From an uncultured Bacteroidales bacterium (lineage in GTDB: Bacteria > Bacteroidota > Bacteroidia > Bacteroidales > P3): DNA of 14,081 bases. Positions within the stretch are counted from its first letter, which is position 1. Every line of letters starts with the position of its first letter. Shown one piece after another: positions 7,246 through 14,081 of the stretch. The notes under the pieces were generated by a model, which did no database searches, was not told the origin of the DNA, and saw nothing but the letters and a program-made list of their open reading frames with translations. Both the position numbers and the translations under genes were made by a program. The stretch is taken from positions 1-14,081 of the forward strand of contig CAJOQB010000130.1 of NCBI GenBank assembly GCA_905236405.1, in the 5' to 3' direction.

Positions 7246-8538
7246 TTATTTGAATAGAACATCCTTACGGTCGGGACTGATGCTGACAGCACAGATGTTG
7301 ACGCCCGTCTGTTGCTCTATCTCGTAGAGGAAGGTACGCAGATTGGCAGGCAGGTCGTTGTAGGACTTGCAGCCGCTCAGTTCTTGTTTCCATCCCTTGA
7401 AGCTCTTCAGATGGGGCGTGATTTCCACTTGGTTGTATTCGAAAGGAATCTCCGTGGTGTCTTTGCCGTTGATGGTGTAGGCGGTGCACATCTTCACCTC
7501 GTCGAAGTTGTTCATCACATCGGGTTTGGTGACAAAGAGGTCGGTGACACCGTCAATCATGCAAGCGTAACGCAAGGCGGGAATATCAATCCATCCACAG
7601 CGACGGGGACGACCTGTGGTGGCACCGTATTCGTGACCTTGTTGACATAGCGTAGAACCAGTCTCGTCAAACAGCTCTGTGGGGAAGGGACCTGCTCCCA
7701 CGCGGGTGCAGTAAGCCTTGGTGATACCCATTACGCGACCTATCTTGCTGGGAGCCACACCCAAGCCTGTGCATACGCCTGCGGTGATGGTGTTGCTGGA
7801 GGTAACGAAGGGGTAGGTGCCGAAATCGATGTCGAGCATAGCGGCTTGGGCGCCTTCTGCCAACACTTTCTTGCCCTCGTCGAGACATTTGTTGATGAAA
7901 TACTCGCTGTTGATAAGGCGGAACTTCTTGATGGTGTCGAGCGATGCCAACCATTTTTGCTCGTATTCCTCAAGGGTGAGGTCACCGATACGGAACTGGC
8001 TGACGTCGTATTTCAGCGTGACGGCCATCTGTAGGTGCTGGGCTTTCAGCATCTCGTATTTCTCGCGGAAGTCAAACTCCATGATGTCGCCGATACGGAT
8101 ACCCGTGCGGGCAATCTTGTCGGTATAGGCAGGGCCGATGCCTTTCAGCGTCGAACCGATTTTGTTGCTGCCTTTGGATTGCTCGTTGGCAGCGTCGAGC
8201 ATACGATGGGTGGGGAGAATCAAGTGGGCTTTCTTGGAGAGGAAGAGGTTCTCGGTGGGCTCCACCCCTTTCTTTCTCAGGTCGTTGATTTCTTGGTCGA
8301 AGATAAAGGGCTCCACCAATACGCCGTTGCCAATCACGTTGATTTTTTCCTTGTGGAAGATGCCGGAGGGAATAATGTGGAGCACATGCTTCATGCCATT
8401 GAACTCCAGTGTGTGTCCAGCGTTGGGACCGCCTTGGAAGCGGGCAATGACATCGTAGTTCGGGGTGAGGACGTCGACAATCTTGCCTTTGCCTTCGTCG
8501 CCCCACTGCAGACCCAGTAAAACGTCTACTTTACTCAT
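7246..8538 (-). CDS. purA: Adenylosuccinate synthetase
   Basis: Catalyses GTP-dependent joining of IMP and aspartate to give adenylosuccinate, the first committed step from IMP to AMP, in the cytosol. It is 430 aa, the normal length. QWGDEGKGK (11-19) is the P-loop and includes the catalytic Asp (D14). NAGHT (39-43) carries the catalytic His (H42). GSTLKGIGPAYTDK and ARTGIRIGD bind IMP, and AQAAMLDIDFGTYPFVTSS, RVGAGPFPTEL and TTGRPRRCGW are all family signatures. The guanine-recognition segment reads TKPDV where many homologs have TKLDV, and the C-terminal motif reads ISPDRKDVLF. I start at 8538 (MSKVDVLLGLQWGDEG), which matches the family N terminus; the upstream in-frame ATG at 8619 would add 27 unrelated residues. 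It has its own leader and no co-transcribed neighbour. Confidence 0.97.
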   Translation of the reverse strand: MSKVDVLLGLQWGDEGKGKIVDVLTPNYDVIARFQGGPNAGHTLEFNGMKHVLHIIPSGIFHKEKINVIGNGVLVEPFIFDQEINDLRKKGVEPTENLFLSKKAHLILPTHRMLDAANEQSKGSNKIGSTLKGIGPAYTDKIARTGIRIGDIMEFDFREKYEMLKAQHLQMAVTLKYDVSQFRIGDLTLEEYEQKWLASLDTIKKFRLINSEYFINKCLDEGKKVLAEGAQAAMLDIDFGTYPFVTSSNTITAGVCTGLGVAPSKIGRVMGITKAYCTRVGAGPFPTELFDETGSTLCQQGHEYGATTGRPRRCGWIDIPALRYACMIDGVTDLFVTKPDVMNNFDEVKMCTAYTINGKDTTEIPFEYNQVEITPHLKSFKGWKQELSGCKSYNDLPANLRTFLYEIEQQTGVNICAVSISPDRKDVLFK

Positions 8539-8722
8539 TGGTGATGTATTTATATAATTGTATACTCTATTTATTACAAACACATTAATTGTGTGCAACA
8601 CCTTGTTTGGATTGCACAATCACGATGCGAAATTAGCATTTTTTTATGATATGGCATTACTTTTTCTCCCCTTTTGGTGCGTCTTGCTTGTAATGCACTA
8701 ATGACCAAAATGATAAAAAGAA
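8539..8722 (-). promoter_or_regulatory. purA leader and possible promoter region
   Basis: AT-rich gap between mnmE and purA. TAATTTCG on the minus strand (8635-8628) is one base from the Bacteroidetes -7 box TAnnTTTG and would give a leader of about 83 nt. No convincing -33 box is seen. Two inverted repeats are present: ATTGTG(T)GCAA at 8588-8598 with TTGCACAAT at 8612-8620, and GCATTAC at 8654-8660 with GTAATGC at 8690-8696. Neither is followed by a T-run, so no terminator for mnmE is called. Confidence 0.35.
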
Positions 8723-10060
8723 TTATTTGCCGATGCAAAAACGGGAGAAGATGGTGCCCAACACCTCGTCGTTGGTCACTTGTCCTGTGATGGTGCCCAG
8801 ATGGTAGAGGGCGTCGCGGATGTCGACGACAATCAGGTCGGCGGGCAGTTGTTTGTTGAAGCCTTCACGGATGTGGCTGATGGCTTCGAGCATATGAACC
8901 ATAGCGTCGTAGTGACGGACGTTGGTGAGCAAGGTGGTGTCGGTTTCGAGAGGGCCGACGGTGTCGACCAACATCTTCCGCAGGGTGTCGAGCCCTTGAC
9001 CTGTGGCGGCAGAGATGGCAATGCCCGACGGATGGTCAGGTTGGTGCAGGTCGCACTTGGTGCGGAGGAGAAGCAACTGTTTCTTGCTTAGGTCGACAGC
9101 CTGATGAGCCTCTTTCAATTCGGTTTCCACTTCGCTTTGGGAAGTGACAGCGTCAATCAAGTACAGGATGATTTGGGCTCGACGCATGGCTTGGTAACTG
9201 CGGTCGATGCCAGCCGACTCTATGGTGTCGGTGCTCAGTCGCAATCCTGCGGTGTCGATGAAACGGAATAGGATGCCGTTCAGGGTGATGGTGTCTTCGA
9301 TTGTGTCGCGAGTGGTGCCAGCCACAGGGCTGACGATTGCACGGTCGTCGTTGAGCAATGCGTTCAGCAGGGTCGATTTTCCTGCATTGGGTCGTCCGAC
9401 GATAGCCACAGGGACACCGTTTTTGATGGCATTGCCCATATTGAACGAGTCGACCAAGCGGCGGGTCTGTTGCTCAAGAGTGTCTATCAAGGCGAGGAGA
9501 CGGCTACGGTCGGCAAACTCCACCTCTTCGTCGCTGAAATCCAGTTCCAGTTCCAACAGCGAGGTGAGTTCTACAAACTGGTCGCGAAGGTGTGCCAGCT
9601 CTTTGGAAAAACCACCACGCATCTGGTTGATGGCCAAACGGTGGGATGCCTCTGAATGCGAGTCGATAAGGTCGGCAACCGCTTCGGCTTGCGAGAGGTC
9701 GAACTTGCCGTTGAGGAATGCCCTTCGGGTGAACTCGCCAGGTTCGGCCATTCGCACCTCTGGTGATGCAAGCAGCGATTGCAGAATCTGTTGCTGCACA
9801 TAGGTGGAACCGTGGCAGGAAAGCTCCACCATCTCTTCGCCTGTATAGCTGTGAGGTGCGGGGAAGTAGGTGACAACCACTTCGTCGACAAGTCGCTCTT
9901 GGTCGACAAAGCGGGCAAAGTGGGCATGACGCGGCTGCCACTGTGAGATGGCAACGTGCTGCTTCACGACAGACAATGCCGCAGCACCCGAGAGCCGCAA
10001 CAGGGCGATGGCGCTTCGACCGTTGGGAGTGGCGATGGCAACGATGGTGTCAGGTGTCAT
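8723..10060 (-). CDS. mnmE: tRNA uridine-5-carboxymethylaminomethyl modification GTPase MnmE
   Basis: With MnmG, MnmE installs the aminomethyl-type modification on U34 of certain tRNAs, using GTP hydrolysis, FAD and a folate one-carbon donor. It is 445 aa, slightly shorter than usual. The N-terminal folate-binding domain starts DTIVAIATPNGRSAIALLRLSG (4-25) and includes PGEFTRRAFLNGKFDLSQAEAV. The G domain inserted in the helical domain shows G1 GRPNAGKS (222-229), G2 GTTRDTIED (248-256), G3 DTAGLR (269-274) and G4 TKCD (334-337). The chain ends with the family's C-terminal FCIGK, including the conserved Cys (C442). The start ATG overlaps the stop of the preceding membrane-protein gene by four bases (ATGA). 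It is the last gene of the uvrA operon. Confidence 0.97.
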   Translation of the reverse strand: MTPDTIVAIATPNGRSAIALLRLSGAAALSVVKQHVAISQWQPRHAHFARFVDQERLVDEVVVTYFPAPHSYTGEEMVELSCHGSTYVQQQILQSLLASPEVRMAEPGEFTRRAFLNGKFDLSQAEAVADLIDSHSEASHRLAINQMRGGFSKELAHLRDQFVELTSLLELELDFSDEEVEFADRSRLLALIDTLEQQTRRLVDSFNMGNAIKNGVPVAIVGRPNAGKSTLLNALLNDDRAIVSPVAGTTRDTIEDTITLNGILFRFIDTAGLRLSTDTIESAGIDRSYQAMRRAQIILYLIDAVTSQSEVETELKEAHQAVDLSKKQLLLLRTKCDLHQPDHPSGIAISAATGQGLDTLRKMLVDTVGPLETDTTLLTNVRHYDAMVHMLEAISHIREGFNKQLPADLIVVDIRDALYHLGTITGQVTNDEVLGTIFSRFCIGK

Positions 10061-10602
10061 TCTTTGTTGTCCTTAAGGGGTTCGTCACTTGGCTCGTTGG
10101 AGTCTGTCTCTTCCTGTGGGTCGGGGATGTAGTCGGTGCCGAATATCTCCTTCATCTGCTCGTCGGTCAATCCAAGGTCGACTTTGATACGATAGATATT
10201 GGGAAAGATCATGAAAAGCATCAATACCAGCACGATGAGGAACATGATTAGCTGCCGGTTGTTCGACAGCACCACGAAGGCACACTCCAAAATGACGCAT
10301 CCCATAGTGCCTAAATACATATATCTGACATGCTCGGCATAGCGACGGAACCGCTCTTCGATGTTGTCGAGTTGCCGCAAACGAGGCAAAGAACGTCGTA
10401 CCGAAAGGAGCATCAGCAGGGCTGCCCCGATAGCCAGTACCGAACCGGCGATGAGGAAAAACCTGTAGGTGCGGGGGTCGGGGTGAAACTCGTATTTGCT
10501 CACCTGTATGACAATGATGGTGATGAGCGCTATGCCCAACGAGGTCCAAAGACCGACGTTGCTGGTGGTTCGAATCGATTTGATGTATTGCTGCATATTC
10601 AT
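10057..10602 (-). CDS. Uncharacterised four-helix membrane protein
   Basis: A 181-aa protein I do not recognise. Four hydrophobic segments are evident at about 17-34, 46-66, 94-112 and 116-133, forming two helical hairpins. A basic, amphipathic stretch lies between helices 2 and 3 (about 69-93, RRSLPRLRQLDNIEERFRRYAE). The C-terminal tail from about 140 is soluble and ends in an acidic run (DPQEETDSNEPSDEP). No signal peptide, catalytic motif or known domain is seen. The start ATG is 2 nt after the uvrA stop, and the stop overlaps the mnmE start by four bases, so all three should be made from one transcript. That linkage may be incidental. A start at the second Met (10596) is also possible. 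Confidence 0.8.
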   Translation of the reverse strand: MNMQQYIKSIRTTSNVGLWTSLGIALITIIVIQVSKYEFHPDPRTYRFFLIAGSVLAIGAALLMLLSVRRSLPRLRQLDNIEERFRRYAEHVRYMYLGTMGCVILECAFVVLSNNRQLIMFLIVLVLMLFMIFPNIYRIKVDLGLTDEQMKEIFGTDYIPDPQEETDSNEPSDEPLKDNKE

Positions 10603-10604
10603 TC

Positions 10605-13544
10605 TTATTTCTTGGAGAGTTTTTCTTTCAGGAAGCGACCCGTATAGGAGTCTTTCTGTTTGACCAGTTGTTCAGGTGTGCCTGCAAACACTACACGACC
10701 GCCCTCTTTGCCGCCCTCGGGACCCATGTCGATAACCCAGTCGGCCACTTTGATGATGTCGTGGTGGTGTTCGATAACGATGATGCTGTGTCCCTTGTCG
10801 ATGAGGGTGTTGAAGGCACGAATCAGTTTCTGTATGTCGTGGAAATGGAGTCCCGTGGAGGGTTCGTCGAAGATGAAAAGCACAGGCTTCTCGTTCTCGC
10901 CTTTGACCAGATAGCTGGCCAACTTGATGCGTTGTGCCTCGCCGCCGCTGAGCGAGCTGGACGATTGTCCGAGTTTGAGGTATCCGAGTCCAACATCCTG
11001 AAGCGGTTGCAGGCGAGTGATGATGGCTTGGATGATGGAGTGGGCGCTTCGCCCTGATGAGGGGGTTGTCCGAGTGGTCGAGGAGCGTTCCTCCTGCAAT
11101 GCCTCTCCGAAGAACAACAGGGCTTGGTTGACGGTCATGTCGAGCACTTCGCTGATGTTTTTCCCACGGAAGAGGACGTCGAGCGTCTCCTCTTTGAAAC
11201 GGGTGCCGTGACATTCCTCGCACACCAAGTGCACGTCGGCCATAAACTGCATTCCGATGGTGATATATCCCTCGCCCTCGCAAGTCTCGCATCGTCCACC
11301 CTCGACATTGAACGAGAAGAAACTGGGCTTGTACCCGCGTGTTTTGGCTAACGGTTGTGAAGCGTAGAGCTGTCGAATCTCGTCGTAGGCTTTTATGTAG
11401 GTGGCGGGGTTGCTTCGGGTGGAACGACCAATGGGGTTCTGGTCGACCAACTCGATGGACGAGATGCGGCTGATGTCGCCGACAATGTTGTGACAGCTGC
11501 CCACATAGTCGGGGTTGTCAATCAGACGACGGTGAAGCACGTCGTAAAGGACACCCTTGATAAGGCTCGTTTTGCCGCTGCCGCTGACACCGGTCACTAC
11601 AGTGAGGGTGCGAAGCGGTATGTCGACATCCACCTTCTTCAGGTTGTTCAGATAGGCACCTTGAATACTGATACGGTCGCGCCATTTGCGACGAGTGGAG
11701 GGTACGGGTATTTCTCTGATGCCCAAGAGATAGTCGGCGGTGAAAGAGCAGGTGGTGGGCTGCTCTGCCAGTAGGTCGACGTTGGTGTCGGACGAGGGGT
11801 CGGCACTCATCTTTCGCATCTTTCCCCAGTCGCCTTCGAAGACGATTTCGCCTCCCAAACGACCAGCACCAGGGCCGATGTCGATGATGTAGTCGGCTGC
11901 ACGGATGATTTCCTCGTCGTGCTCCACCACAATGACTGTGTTGCCCAAGTCGCGTAAATCTTTGAGTACATGTATCAGGCGTTCGGTGTCGCGACTGTGC
12001 AAGCCAATGGAGGGTTCGTCGAGGATGTACATAGAGCCCACCAACGAGCTGCCCAACGAGGTGGCGAGATTGATACGTTGCGACTCGCCACCGCTGAGGG
12101 TGTTGCTCAATCGGCTGAGGGTCAGATAGCCAAGACCCACTTCAATCAGATAGCCCACACGGTTGTGCAGCTCGACCATGATACGGCGGGTGAGTTCCTC
12201 CTCGTGGGGGGTGAGTTGCAGATTGTTCAGGAACTCGGCCAACTCGGTGACAGGCATACGGGTCAATTCGGTGATGCTCTTTCCGCATACTTTCACATAG
12301 TTGGCGTCTTTGCGTAAGCGGCTTCCGTGACAGTCGGGGCAGGTGGTTTTGCCTCGGTAGCGAGCCAGCATCACACGATACTGTATCTTGTAGCTCTGCG
12401 ACTCCACCCATTGGAAGAAACCGTCGATGCCAGGGAACCCTTCGGCTCCGTGCCACAGCATGTCGAGCTCGTGGTCGTTGAGGTCGCAGTAGGGGGTGTG
12501 GATGGGGAAGCCCATGCGACCGCTGAGTCGTATGAGGTGACTCTTCCACTCCGACATCTTGTCTCCTCGCCAGCAGACAACGGCGTCTTCGTAGATGCTG
12601 AGTGTCGGATTGGGAACCACGATATGTTCGTCGATACCAATGACGCTTCCATATCCTTGACAGGTGGGGCAAGCACCATAAGGGTTGTTGAAACTGAAGA
12701 AGTTGGGATTGGGTTTCTCGAACGTGATACCGTCGGCCTCAAAGCGGTTGCTGAAAGAGTGGTATCGGTATTCTTTGCTGTCGACAGGGTCGTTGTCGTT
12801 TCGTTCGGCCACCAAACAGGTGCCGCGTCCCTCGAAGAAAGCTGTCTGTATCGATTCGCCCAAACGGGCCGCAAGGTCGTCGTCATCGTGACGAAGCATC
12901 ACACGGTCGATGAGCAACAAGGGGTCATTGTAGGTGTTGCTTTTCTTGTAGGTGGGAAGAAAATCCTCGATACGCACAATCTCTCCGTCAATCTGTGCAC
13001 GTACAAAGCCTTCTTGTTGGAGGATTTGCAACTGGGCATCCAAAGGGCGTTCCTTGGTCACCTCGAGCGGGGCGAAGAGCATGACACGTGACCCTTCGTC
13101 CAGCGACAGGACGAAATCAATCACATCGCTGACGCTGTGGCGTTTCACCTCCACACCGCTGACGGGGGAGAAGGTGCGGCCTATGCGGGCATAGAGCAGT
13201 TTGAGGTATTCATATATCTCGGTCGAGGTGCCGACGGTGGAACGGGGATTGGAAGTGTTGACTTTTTGTTGGATGGCTACTGCCGGAGAGATGCCGTCGA
13301 TGGTGTCCACCTCGGGCTTGGCCATGCGTCCCATGAATTGTCGTGCATAGCTGCTAAGGCTCTCCACATAGCGGCGTTGTCCCTCGGCATAGAGGGTGTC
13401 GAACGCCAACGACGATTTGCCGCTTCCGCTCAAACCAGTGACAACCACCAGCTTGTTGCGTGGAATGGCAACGTTGACATTCTTCAGGTTGTTGACCCTG
13501 GCGCCTTTGATGATAATATATTGGTCGGTGTCTATCTTGGACAT
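10605..13544 (-). CDS. uvrA: Excinuclease ABC subunit UvrA
   Basis: DNA damage-recognition ATPase of nucleotide excision repair; a dimer that loads UvrB at lesions. It is 979 aa, longer than the typical 940. Both ABC modules are complete: Walker A GLSGSGKS (37-44) and GVSGSGKT (652-659), signatures LSGGESQR (483-490) and LSGGEAQR (865-872), Walker B ILDEPSIGLH and IFDEPSTGLH. The C-terminal zinc knuckle is intact (C752-C755, C775-C778). The first is half missing: CPTC is present at 292-295, but the partner CxxC position reads FEAD (268-271). Two extra stretches explain the length: a linker at about 574-620, and a Ser/Thr-rich insert at about 816-840 before LQPLQDVGLGYL. The start at 13544 (MSKIDTDQYIIIKGARVNNLKNV) matches the family. 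It heads an operon with the membrane protein and mnmE. Confidence 0.97.
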   Translation of the reverse strand: MSKIDTDQYIIIKGARVNNLKNVNVAIPRNKLVVVTGLSGSGKSSLAFDTLYAEGQRRYVESLSSYARQFMGRMAKPEVDTIDGISPAVAIQQKVNTSNPRSTVGTSTEIYEYLKLLYARIGRTFSPVSGVEVKRHSVSDVIDFVLSLDEGSRVMLFAPLEVTKERPLDAQLQILQQEGFVRAQIDGEIVRIEDFLPTYKKSNTYNDPLLLIDRVMLRHDDDDLAARLGESIQTAFFEGRGTCLVAERNDNDPVDSKEYRYHSFSNRFEADGITFEKPNPNFFSFNNPYGACPTCQGYGSVIGIDEHIVVPNPTLSIYEDAVVCWRGDKMSEWKSHLIRLSGRMGFPIHTPYCDLNDHELDMLWHGAEGFPGIDGFFQWVESQSYKIQYRVMLARYRGKTTCPDCHGSRLRKDANYVKVCGKSITELTRMPVTELAEFLNNLQLTPHEEELTRRIMVELHNRVGYLIEVGLGYLTLSRLSNTLSGGESQRINLATSLGSSLVGSMYILDEPSIGLHSRDTERLIHVLKDLRDLGNTVIVVEHDEEIIRAADYIIDIGPGAGRLGGEIVFEGDWGKMRKMSADPSSDTNVDLLAEQPTTCSFTADYLLGIREIPVPSTRRKWRDRISIQGAYLNNLKKVDVDIPLRTLTVVTGVSGSGKTSLIKGVLYDVLHRRLIDNPDYVGSCHNIVGDISRISSIELVDQNPIGRSTRSNPATYIKAYDEIRQLYASQPLAKTRGYKPSFFSFNVEGGRCETCEGEGYITIGMQFMADVHLVCEECHGTRFKEETLDVLFRGKNISEVLDMTVNQALLFFGEALQEERSSTTRTTPSSGRSAHSIIQAIITRLQPLQDVGLGYLKLGQSSSSLSGGEAQRIKLASYLVKGENEKPVLFIFDEPSTGLHFHDIQKLIRAFNTLIDKGHSIIVIEHHHDIIKVADWVIDMGPEGGKEGGRVVFAGTPEQLVKQKDSYTGRFLKEKLSKK

Positions 13545-13658
13545 AGGTCAATATTAACGACAGTAGCCCTTTTTTGGTATACGATTGGTCGAAAAAGATG
13601 GCAATCGTGGTTGTTTCTAACGGGATGTTTGTCCGACATGCGGATGTCAACCTTTTCA
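13545..13658. other. uvrA upstream region
   Basis: Non-coding stretch between the uvrA start and the fold-back DNA. It contains an inverted repeat ACGATTG (13581-13587) and CAATCGT (13602-13608) with a 14-nt spacer, of unknown role. I found no convincing TAnnTTTG box with a proper -33 partner for uvrA. TGTCAACCTTTTCAGGAA near 13645-13662 is an imperfect direct copy of 13690-13707 inside the fold-back arm. Confidence 0.4.
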
Positions 13659-13746
13659 GGAACGCTGTCAACGTCCCCAGTAAAACACCTGACAACCGTT
13701 TCAGGAAAAGGGCAAAAACTGTCAACCTTATCGGGGTGTGCATTTC

Positions 13747-13793
13747 ACCCAAAATAATGCATTTTTACCCAATTTTTACTGACTGTCACCCAA
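13747..13793 (+). repeat. Three ACCCAA repeats at helical spacing
   Basis: ACCCAA begins at 13747, 13767 and 13788, giving 20- and 21-bp spacing, about two helical turns. All three lie in the stretch present only in the left half of the fold-back region. Such phasing suits protein binding on one DNA face, but three short copies could be chance. Confidence 0.45.
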
Positions 13794-13830
13794 AAAAAAT
13801 CAAGAAAAGACACAACTTGTCTCGTGCAGC

Positions 13831-13980
13831 GTTACAGTTGTTACAGTTAGTTTTTGGGGCTATTCAACCCCAAATATACCTCTATATCTATATATTTATA
13901 TATATAAATATATAGATATAGAATTTCACTTTGACTTTTTACTACCATATTTTTAACTGTAACAACTGTAACACTGTAAC
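13831..13980. repeat. Symmetric TTACAG repeat pair around an AT palindrome
   Basis: GTTACAGTTGTTACAGTTA at 13831-13849 recurs inverted at 13954-13972, a perfect 19-bp pair made of tandem TTACAG units. The right side has one further unit (13973-13980). The flanking AGC before the left copy is mirrored by GCT at 13981-13983. Each 19-mer is exactly 31 nt from the central palindrome. Confidence 0.85.
13881..13922. repeat. Perfect 42-bp AT-rich palindrome
   Basis: The sequence from 13881 to 13922 equals its own reverse complement over all 42 bases. It is built of TATA-type steps with TCTATATCTATA at the left end and its complement at the right. It is the exact centre of the inner dyad (midpoint 13901.5). 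Such a sequence could extrude as a cruciform or melt easily. To its left a small hairpin TTTGGGG (13853-13859) / CCCCAAA (13868-13874) has no counterpart on the right. Confidence 0.9.
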
Positions 13981-14081
13981 GCTCGAAAAAAATATTGTCT
14001 TTTCCTGATTTTGGTTGACAGTTTTTTGCCCTTTTCCTGAAACGGTTGTCAGGTGTTTTACTGGAAATGTTGACAGTTTCC

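Larger units (their letters stand above)
13659..14081. repeat. Large nested fold-back (inverted-repeat) region, runs off window edge
   Basis: The left half returns as its reverse complement on the right. The core arms are a perfect 42-bp match, 13677-13718 against 14023-14064; after a 1-nt indel the match continues through CTGTCAACC (13719-13727 / 14013-14021). Outside the core, 13659-13676 matches 14065-14081 imperfectly, up to the last base of the window. Further in, 13796-13812 pairs with 13996-14012 (16 of 17). About 68 nt (13728-13795) is present only on the left. No convincing ORF is seen. Candidates are a cis-acting replication or recombination site, a structured RNA, a miniature inverted-repeat element, or a divergent control region for uvrA and a gene beyond the edge. 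Confidence 0.9.

Noticed and set aside
13574..13915. Plus-strand open frame of 113 codons in the fold-back region
   Set aside because: It spans inverted repeats and half the AT palindrome, giving a repetitive Tyr/Ile tail. There is no domain and no ribosome site. It looks like chance.
13677..14064. Retron or reverse-transcriptase-linked RNA
   Set aside because: No reverse transcriptase is in the window, and the outer arms are far longer than a retron's a1/a2 pair. It could be revisited if the next gene is known.
13545..14081. Chromosomal origin (oriC) or dif site
   Set aside because: I found no TTATCCACA-type DnaA boxes, no dnaA gene nearby and no dif-like 28-mer.
13659..14081. Insertion sequence with terminal inverted repeats
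   Set aside because: No transposase frame lies between the arms. A target-site duplication cannot be judged because the right end is outside the window. Only a non-autonomous element remains possible.

Overview
The window looks like the chromosome of a Bacteroidales bacterium, most likely Prevotellaceae. This rests on protein style (an UpxY-type NusG paralog, a PepSY-like secreted protein, UvrA with a degenerate first zinc knuckle), on promoter-like TAnnTTTG boxes, and on start codons that mostly lack a Shine-Dalgarno sequence. Genus assignment is inference. No tRNA, rRNA, transposase, integrase or CRISPR array is visible.

Layout. 1-312: non-coding, with GC-rich interlocking palindromes (12-114), then a 17-bp repeat triad, two copies of which form the terminator of the first operon. 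313-5183 (minus strand, read right to left): a four-gene operon, NusG-like antiterminator > TrkA > TrkH > second TrkH, all joined by overlaps or a 4-nt gap. It builds a Trk-type potassium uptake system with one regulator and two different membrane subunits. 5184-5295: divergent promoter region around a 10-bp inverted repeat. 5296-6045 (plus): NfsA/FRP-type nitroreductase, ending at a hairpin shared with the convergent 6122-7174 gene, a secreted PepSY-like protein. 7246-8538 (minus): purA. 8723-13544 (minus): a tight operon uvrA > 181-aa four-helix membrane protein > mnmE. 13545-14081: non-coding fold-back DNA that runs off the right edge.

How the genes fit together. The left operon is potassium homeostasis, unusually headed by its own NusG paralog. 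The remaining genes are largely housekeeping: purine synthesis (purA), tRNA wobble modification (mnmE), nucleotide excision repair (uvrA) and flavin redox chemistry (nitroreductase). Two open questions stand out among the genes: the dedicated antiterminator before trkA, and the uncharacterised membrane protein between uvrA and mnmE.

The most unusual DNA is the right end. It holds 42-bp perfect inverted arms (13677-13718 and 14023-14064) and, nested inside, a 19-bp inverted pair (13831-13849 and 13954-13972). At the centre is a perfect 42-bp AT-rich palindrome (13881-13922). The inner module is exactly symmetric, with 31 nt on each side of the palindrome, although those spacers are not complementary. 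Its role is unknown; the gene beyond 14081 would be the best clue.
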